The notes under the pieces were generated by a model. The model had not been told where the DNA came from, did no database searches, and was given only the letters and a program-made list of their open reading frames with translations. Position numbers and translations under genes: made by a program. A stretch of 64,000 bases of DNA from an uncultured Lachnospiraceae bacterium. GTDB taxonomy: Bacteria; Bacillota; Clostridia; Lachnospirales; Lachnospiraceae. Of the stretch, positions 59,164-64,000 are shown one piece after another; within the stretch, counting starts at the first letter, position 1; the number at the start of each line of letters is the position of its first letter. Location of the stretch: NCBI GenBank assembly GCA_910587305.1, contig CAJUKV010000003.1, forward strand, positions 62,001 through 126,000, given 5' to 3'.

Positions 59164-59916
59164 TTATGGCCGATACTCGTTCAGAATATCGAGAATATCC
59201 TTCCGATATATGTTATCGTTCAGCACATCCCCATTTGGCGAAAAGCAGATTGCCCGAATATCGGATGGATTTTCGTCATATGGGCTCGCATATTCTACGG
59301 TATCATCAAAGTACTCACTCAAATACTTACTTGCGTTTCCTCTTGGGAAAATAACGTTTCCCGCTCCAATGGGAATTTTCAAATCAGTAAATTTGTCTAA
59401 GATTTCTCTCGTCTTTTTATTGTAAGGATTATCGTCCTCCCTGCTTACTAACCATGCCGGACTGAGTTTTACCGAAATGCCTGCGGCTAAAACACACTCT
59501 GCAAAATAAATGACCGGCTCAAGCGGTATCGTCTCCTGATGAAAGGCGTCAACCGATAAAAGGATTTTACAGACGCCGCTATCTGCAAGCATGTTCGCCA
59601 CTTCCTTAATCCGCGTCTTATCCTTTGAAAAAAAGCCGTTTGTAATGAGATCTCTGTTTTGTATTCCCATCGCTTTGGCCGTTCTATGTATCTCGCAAAC
59701 CACCTCCGGGTAAAGCAGAGGCTCTCCGCCAAAAGTCATCAATGATTTAATCTGATAATTTTGACATACCTGGCGAATTGCTCTTGCGGCAGCATCCGCA
59801 TGAATGTATTCTGAAAAAGAAGCATGATCTCCCTCGGAACAATGCTTACATTTCCCGGTACATGCCAGCGTAACTATAAATTCAATTCTATTTAAATTTT
59901 TTACATATTGATTCAT
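59164..59916 (-). CDS. radical SAM protein
   Basis: A 250-residue enzyme starting MNQYVKNLNRIEFIVTLACT at ATG 59916. The iron-sulfur motif C-x3-C-x2-C is at C19, C23 and C26; it is followed by GGEPLLYPEV, which binds SAM. The rest of the TIM-barrel-type fold ends ICFSPNGDVLND. No SPASM cluster is visible at the C-terminus. The reaction is unknown, and no precursor peptide gene was found beside it. The upstream site is GGAATAGGG. Confidence 0.8.
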   Translation of the reverse strand: MNQYVKNLNRIEFIVTLACTGKCKHCSEGDHASFSEYIHADAAARAIRQVCQNYQIKSLMTFGGEPLLYPEVVCEIHRTAKAMGIQNRDLITNGFFSKDKTRIKEVANMLADSGVCKILLSVDAFHQETIPLEPVIYFAECVLAAGISVKLSPAWLVSREDDNPYNKKTREILDKFTDLKIPIGAGNVIFPRGNASKYLSEYFDDTVEYASPYDENPSDIRAICFSPNGDVLNDNIYRKDILDILNEYRP

Positions 59917-60053
59917 AACAAACCCTATTCCTTCTTTTATCATTTCTCTAAGCAACTGCAATTGTAAATTTGTATCTTATATATACCTTACCCCAAATGT
60001 AAAACCCACGCCTTCAGGCGCGGCAATTTCATTTTTCCACGCCATCATTTCTA

Positions 60054-60497
60054 TCAATGAATCAATTTCTTTGTAAAACAAATCACTCTGTTTGCTTCTT
60101 CAAATCCCATCTTTAAATGGAATTTTAGACTATCTTCATTTACCAATTCACAATCGCTGGCAAACTCCGTGCACCCCTGTTCCTTTGCCCATTTCTGGCA
60201 GGCTTTCAGCATATCTTTAGCCAATCCTCTTTTTCTGTATTCCTCCACGACAAAAATCCCTTCCAGATATCCCACCGGACTGGAAGTTGTCCCTTCTACA
60301 TAGTCATGCCTTAATCCGCATTGTGCAAATCCAACCGCACATTCTTCCGATGTGGCAAGAAAAAAGACGCCGCTTTCTTTGCTTATGTAATCGTTAAACT
60401 CTTTTGCCAATTCTGCAATCGTATTTGATTTCCACATCCGCACTGCCAAACCTGCCAGCTCTTGCGCATCTGTTAAAGTGGCTTTTCTAATTGTCAT
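60054..60497 (-). CDS. GNAT acetyltransferase, AAC(6')-like
   Basis: A 147-residue enzyme close in pattern to aminoglycoside 6'-N-acetyltransferases of the AAC(6')-I group. Shared blocks are YVEGTTSSPVGYLEGIFVVE, EYRKRGLAKDML (acetyl-CoA site), CTEFASDCELVN and FHLKMGFEEANRVICFTK. If active on aminoglycosides it would acetylate the 6' amino group; the family also contains enzymes with other acceptors, so resistance is not proven. The start follows AAGGAGAG. Confidence 0.8.
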   Translation of the reverse strand: MTIRKATLTDAQELAGLAVRMWKSNTIAELAKEFNDYISKESGVFFLATSEECAVGFAQCGLRHDYVEGTTSSPVGYLEGIFVVEEYRKRGLAKDMLKACQKWAKEQGCTEFASDCELVNEDSLKFHLKMGFEEANRVICFTKKLIH

Positions 60498-60547
60498 TTT
60501 CTTTGTCTCTCCTTAATTTCTTCCAAAATCCGGGTTCCGGGCAATTT

Positions 60548-60895
60548 CTATAACAATTCTTCCCACTCATTTTCTTTAAAGCCCACAAGCACTTTATCAT
60601 TGCTAACAATAATAGGGCGTTTCACAAGCATTCCATTGGTGGCAAGCAGTTTCAATTGCTCCTCTTCGCTCATTAGCGAAAGCTTGTTTTTTAATTCCAT
60701 TTCTTTATAGATGAGTCCGCTTGTGTTGAAAAATTTTTTGAGCGCAAGGCCGCTCTTTTGATGCCATTCCTTTAATTCTTCATATGACGGATTGTTCTCC
60801 GCAATATGTCGCTGCGTATATTCTAAATTGTGTCCGTCCAGCCACTTCTTCGCTTTCTGACATGTGGAACATTTTGGATAATATATAAATAACAT
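60548..60895 (-). CDS. ArsC/Spx family thioredoxin-fold protein
   Basis: A 115-residue protein with the CxxC motif at C9-S-T-C12 (YYPKCSTCQKAKKWL), then the LKKFFNTSGLIYKEM segment and MLVKRPIIV with the conserved arginine. It belongs with Spx/MgsR and YusI-type arsenate-reductase-like proteins. RNA polymerase binding or disulfide reduction are possible roles. ATG 60895 is preferred, since the GTG at 60904 directly abuts the ribosome binding site. Confidence 0.82.
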   Translation of the reverse strand: MLFIYYPKCSTCQKAKKWLDGHNLEYTQRHIAENNPSYEELKEWHQKSGLALKKFFNTSGLIYKEMELKNKLSLMSEEEQLKLLATNGMLVKRPIIVSNDKVLVGFKENEWEELL

Positions 60896-61208
60896 CTTCT
60901 CCACTTCCTTTCGTTCTTGCTCAGACTTTTCAAAAAATTTCCCTGCCTGCTGTTAGTTATCCCCCAACTCTGTCCGATCATCTCTCCCGGATTTTCCATT
61001 GCATTTTTATGAAATCCGAACCTCATGCTTTGCATTAGATTTTAACAGTTTACCAGTTCTTTTTCAACCGGCCGTTCAAATCTTCCTTCTCTTTTGCCGA
61101 TTAAGAAGCAAAAATATTTATGCTGAAAATTGATTTTACTTCCGTCAAATTCGGCGCCCCGGATATGGAATAAAACCACAGCGCCCGCTGGCAGCCGGTA
61201 CCGCCCGA

Positions 61209-62102
61209 TTACCTTTGATTTAATTTAGCTTCTACCAACTCCTTATGGTAAAAATAGTTGATATGTTTTACCGAGTGTAAAGCGCAATACTCCTCAATTT
61301 CAGCTGAAAGAGCATTCCAAAAGTTCATGTTCCCATTTATATAGATATCATCATACAGTTCCGTAAACTGTGGGAAGACGTTTTTTATGTAGCTGAGAAT
61401 ATCCTGTTTATAACCCCCGCGCAGGTTCAAATTTTCAAACCAGTATTCGTCCACATATCTATGCGTTTTTTCTATTATTTCCCGATAGTCCGTTATTCCC
61501 GGAAAGATAGGCGACATAAACAACACGGTATATATGCCGTTCTCATGCAGTGTTTCCAGTGTTTCAAGCCATTTCCCGATACTGCTGGCATGGTCCATAT
61601 CGTTTTTAAACCGTTCATTCAATGTATTGACCGAAACCGAAACTTTCAAATTTTTACACTGCTTTAGTAAGTCAATATCCCTTAAAATCAGATGGGATTT
61701 CGTTGAAATACTCAGCTCGCAATCTATGAAAATTAACTGTTCCAATATCTTCCGTGTACTTTTGTACTTTTCCTCAAGCGGATTATAGCAGTCCGTCACA
61801 GAGGACAGAAAGACGGACTTCCCCTGCAGTTTCTTTTTGCTAATGGGTTTATCGCACTGCTTAACGTCAATAAAGCTCCCCCATTCCTCTTTATGATTTG
61901 TGAACCGCTTCATAAAACAGGCGTAACAATATCTGCATCCGTGAGGGCAGCCTACATAAGGATTTATCACATAATCGCTTGCCGGAAGGTTTGATTTTGT
62001 AACCAGATCCTTTACCGCAACCACATTTTCCACCATTGCAGGCCTGTCTATGGAGGCTTTAAAAGTCTCACGAAACTGTATAAGGTTCTCTTTCACTTCC
62101 AT
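61209..62102 (-). CDS. radical SAM protein, SplB-like
   Basis: A 297-residue protein starting MEVKENLIQFRETFKASIDR at ATG 62102, behind GGGGGATAGGA from a palindromic repeat. The cluster motif is GCPHGCRYCYA with C52, C56 and C59, preceded by VINPYVGC as in the spore photoproduct lyase-like radical SAM group. SVTDCYNPLEEKY and ISTKSHLILRDIDLL follow. Members repair DNA or act on unknown substrates; the role here is undetermined. The gap on its 3' side (60896-61208) shows only a startless 50-codon fragment at 61042-61200. Confidence 0.82.
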   Translation of the reverse strand: MEVKENLIQFRETFKASIDRPAMVENVVAVKDLVTKSNLPASDYVINPYVGCPHGCRYCYACFMKRFTNHKEEWGSFIDVKQCDKPISKKKLQGKSVFLSSVTDCYNPLEEKYKSTRKILEQLIFIDCELSISTKSHLILRDIDLLKQCKNLKVSVSVNTLNERFKNDMDHASSIGKWLETLETLHENGIYTVLFMSPIFPGITDYREIIEKTHRYVDEYWFENLNLRGGYKQDILSYIKNVFPQFTELYDDIYINGNMNFWNALSAEIEEYCALHSVKHINYFYHKELVEAKLNQR

Positions 62103-62116
62103 TCCTATCCCCCGCA

Positions 62117-62139
62117 TATCGTAAGCCATGCTTTCGATA
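62117..62139 (-). repeat. dispersed start-codon-proximal palindromic repeat, family C, copy 3
   Basis: TATCGTAAGC (62117-62126) pairs with GCTTTCGATA (62130-62139) with one mismatch, followed by CTGTACCAATCAAA, which resembles the CTGCCACCAATAAG of the copy at 57301. It stands right before the SD run of the SplB-like gene. Confidence 0.55.
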
Positions 62140-62220
62140 CTGTACCAATCAAAAACCCCGCGGCATTCGTCAAATGGATGCTTTGCATCCTTGCTTGCTC
62201 CTTTGTGCAAATATAAATTG

Positions 62221-62634
62221 CTATTTCCGATTCGGTTTTCTCTTAATAGCAAGCAGTTTCATATAATCATCGAATTCATCAGTATTGGCAGGTTCAAACA
62301 TTACCCATTTCCCATCATGATAGGTTTTTGCTTCATCATACTGCCTGCAAACGGTAGTAGAAAGAGTCTCCCTTATATCTTCAAATTTTGCTCTTTCCTC
62401 TTTCCCAAAGATAATCATAAAGCCAACACAATTGCTTTTGGCATACAGGCAGCAAAGTGTTTTACCGCCTCTACGATATTTATACTCGTAAGTCCAATTT
62501 TTGCCACCGGTATTCCATGATCGTTCCATTTCGTATTTTTCATCAATGGCCAGACATAACCCTTGCCAGACTTCAAACAAAGACTGACCAAGCAATTCCA
62601 CCATTACTGATTGAGACGGTATATTTTCAAGCAT
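62221..62634 (-). CDS. DUF3788 family protein
   Basis: A 137-residue cytoplasmic protein with a heat-stable-protein-like pattern: LGQSLFEVWQGLCLAIDEKY, then EYKYRRGGKTLCCLYAKSN, then MIIFGKEERAKFE. The family function is unknown. The start follows GGAGGAAATTAA. It is in line with the radical SAM gene downstream. Confidence 0.8.
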   Translation of the reverse strand: MLENIPSQSVMVELLGQSLFEVWQGLCLAIDEKYEMERSWNTGGKNWTYEYKYRRGGKTLCCLYAKSNCVGFMIIFGKEERAKFEDIRETLSTTVCRQYDEAKTYHDGKWVMFEPANTDEFDDYMKLLAIKRKPNRK

Positions 62635-62851
62635 TTAATTTCCTCCGTTTATTCAAAATCTGTTTTTCTAAGTATAACACACCAACTTCCATATCTTCAA
62701 TTACATTCACCAGGTAAAATTTAGGTTAAATATCCTTAAAATCAGGTTAAACTTATAAAATAAAAATGAAGAGGAGCAGGAAATATCTGTTCCTTTTTGT
62801 GTTATTTTGATATAATCATTCTATAATAATTAGATCAAAGAGGTATGTATT

Positions 62852-63121
62852 ATGTCAAAAAGATCAACGAAACCGGAGGTCCTGCATGGTTTATTCGAAG
62901 AAAATAACATTCATCCCAATCTCATAGAAGGTAACGATGCCCTTATGGATGCCGTTAAAGAGAATGCAAAAACGGTTAAGGACTACAGGCATCCGTCTTA
63001 TATCAGGCACCCTCTGGTGAGTATTATCATGATCGTGTTTTTTGCAGTGCCGGCCAACGCAGATGAATGGGCGGAAATCGAGACATTTGCGAAAAAGAAG
63101 GAAAAATGGTTGTGGGAACAT
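62852..63121 (+). pseudogene. ISAs1-family transposase remnant (N-terminal end)
   Basis: The first 85-90 residues match the DDE-associated N-terminal domain of ISAs1 transposases: YRHPSYIRHPLVSIIMIVFF, then ANADEWAEIETFAKKKEKWL. After KEKWLW the similarity stops (near 63117) and the frame ends at 63145 through foreign sequence. The catalytic part is missing, so the element is dead. The start follows GAGGTATGTATT. The junction coincides with the truncated minus-strand gene at 62998-63441. Confidence 0.8.
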
Positions 63122-63441
63122 CCATCCTCAGGATATATTCTATAGAATTCCCCTGTTCCAAAATTATAAAGATATCCCCTGTAATCAAATTTGTCGTATT
63201 TCATGGCTTTGTCTTTTTTGGCTTCCCCGTTTCCTGAGATAATCAAAAATTCCTCCTTTGAATTGGCATCATACGCTGCAATTACTTTCTTCCACCTTGC
63301 CGTAACATTTAGCTTCTCAATCTCCTCTTCTCCCCTCATATCACAATAATTATATCCGATCACAACTTTCAAAGGACACTTAAGGTGCTCCAGCTTAATG
63401 ACCTCATCCAGCCAGTCCTCTTTGCTGTTCTCATGCTCCAC
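63118..63441 (-). pseudogene. truncated gene fused to the ISAs1 remnant, unknown function
   Basis: The frame from ATG 63441 (MEHENSKEDWLDEVIKLEHL, behind GAGGTGGAGC) is coherent to about residue 108 (YNFGTGEFYRIYPEDG) and then continues as translated ISAs1 DNA in antisense to 62998. The genuine C-terminus is missing. The coherent part is hydrophilic and not recognised. The gene follows the uracil-DNA glycosylase-like gene by 25 bp, so the two probably formed an operon. Confidence 0.6.
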
Positions 63442-63466
63442 CTCTGCTCCCTCTATCCCTGTATCG

Positions 63467-64000
63467 TCAGTTCTTTAGCTGCATGTATAACTCAAAAATT
63501 CTCTTCCAATCTGTGCGGACATCCTTCTCATCCTTTCTATTCCGGTTCATATTCGCCCCCGGATGGTAGGCAAGGGCGATCTCTATCCTTTTACTCCCAA
63601 GCTCCAGTTCAAAATGGTATGGATCCTTGGCATTAATCAGCTCCCGTAAAGACATTTCCCTCTCCGGTTTCCTGTCATCCGTACATAAAATCCTGCCATT
63701 CTCACAATATCCCATAGATTCAAATACCTGCAATCCCAGACAGACGATCAGACGGGGTTCAATAATCTGAATCAGCCTTCCAAGGTATCTCCTTGCACAG
63801 AAAGCATACCATGCCCCGTTTGAAGCACCGGATGTTTTTTTCTGGCGGTAACAGCAGGCAACATTTGTGAAAAATAGTTTGTCACACGGTTTCGTCAGGT
63901 CAAACTCTCCTCCGAATGCCTCACTGAATATCCGGTTCAGGTTTTTATCTGTCGGAGATTTCCACCCCGATATTCCCTCCTCCCACCAACGGTGTCCCTC
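63467..64000 (-). CDS. uracil-DNA glycosylase superfamily-like protein (5' end beyond window)
   Basis: The frame is open from the window edge (reads EGHRWWEEGISGWKSP) to a stop at 63467, at least 178 residues. Visible blocks are DKLFFTNVACCYRQKKTSGA, IIEPRLIVCLGLQVFESMGY and AYHPGANMNRNRKDE; the last fits the HP motif near the C-terminal active site of UDG-fold enzymes. It may remove a damaged base, or be a UDG-like protein of other function as found in defence islands. The start lies outside. Confidence 0.65.
   Translation of the reverse strand, partial: EGHRWWEEGISGWKSPTDKNLNRIFSEAFGGEFDLTKPCDKLFFTNVACCYRQKKTSGASNGAWYAFCARRYLGRLIQIIEPRLIVCLGLQVFESMGYCENGRILCTDDRKPEREMSLRELINAKDPYHFELELGSKRIEIALAYHPGANMNRNRKDEKDVRTDWKRIFELYMQLKN

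Noticed and set aside
61042..61200. Startless 50-codon minus-strand frame ending RFERPVEKELVNC
   Set aside because: No start codon, no ribosome binding site and no recognisable family; may be a remnant but cannot be supported.

Overview
The window looks like chromosomal DNA of a Gram-positive anaerobic gut Clostridia, most likely Lachnospiraceae. This is inferred from gene content and style: a fructokinase and a MalL-type glucosidase of Bacillota type, YesM/YesN-type two-component control of a sugar ABC transporter, lipoprotein substrate-binding proteins with long acidic linkers, strong AGGAGG ribosome binding sites, a CarD-like regulator and an ISAs1 remnant. No rRNA, tRNA, CRISPR array or prophage was seen.

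Layout. 1-5.3 kb: DUF368 membrane protein (cut by the window edge), hisC, a GT2 glycosyltransferase and a DUF6020-type polytopic protein. 5.4-7.9 kb: a polar amino acid ABC operon (binding protein, permease, ATPase). 8-11.4 kb: a membrane protein with two cysteine-rich repeat arrays and an acyltransferase. 11.6-12.2 kb: a ParE/RelE-like toxin-antitoxin pair. 12.3-15.2 kb: a lipoprotein and a GT-C glycosyltransferase. 15.1-18 kb: a TetM/EF-G-like GTPase fused to a Rae1/YacP-type NYN endoribonuclease, the most striking protein here. 18-22.9 kb: fructokinase, phosphatase, CarD-like regulator, a candidate structured small RNA, and membrane and phosphoesterase genes. 23-25.7 kb: a metNIQ operon whose MetN lacks the C-terminal regulatory domain. 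25.8-33.4 kb: lipoprotein, DUF3892 protein behind a switch-like leader, an AAA-like/PD-(D/E)XK protein with an internal minisatellite, a HAD phosphatase, and a divergent AraC regulator/MFS pair. 33.4-36.8 kb: an AT-rich BcgI-like (type IIB) restriction-modification module with a structured leader and a possible SOS box. 36.9-42.2 kb: MFS exporter, YhaM-like protein, aldo/keto reductase, M20 peptidase. 42.4-52.7 kb: an oligosaccharide locus (YesN regulator, two permeases, binding protein, UroD-like protein, divergent YesM kinase, GH13 oligo-1,6-glucosidase). 53-64 kb: a looser accessory region with DegV, GNATs (one frameshifted), two radical SAM proteins, a MarR/flavin reductase operon, an AAC(6')-like acetyltransferase, a CmpB pseudogene, and an ISAs1 remnant fused into a truncated gene beside a partial uracil-DNA glycosylase-like gene.

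The intergenic DNA is rich in several families of dispersed palindromic repeats. Some sit directly in front of Shine-Dalgarno sequences and start codons, others lie just after stop codons, and one MITE-like element lies at 50.9 kb. The best leads for something undescribed are the GTPase-Rae1 fusion, the Cys/His-repeat membrane protein, the promoter-hairpin-terminator unit at 20.4-20.7 kb, and the LexA-box/structured leader in front of the restriction-modification genes. All functional statements rest on reading the sequence and on family knowledge; no search was run.
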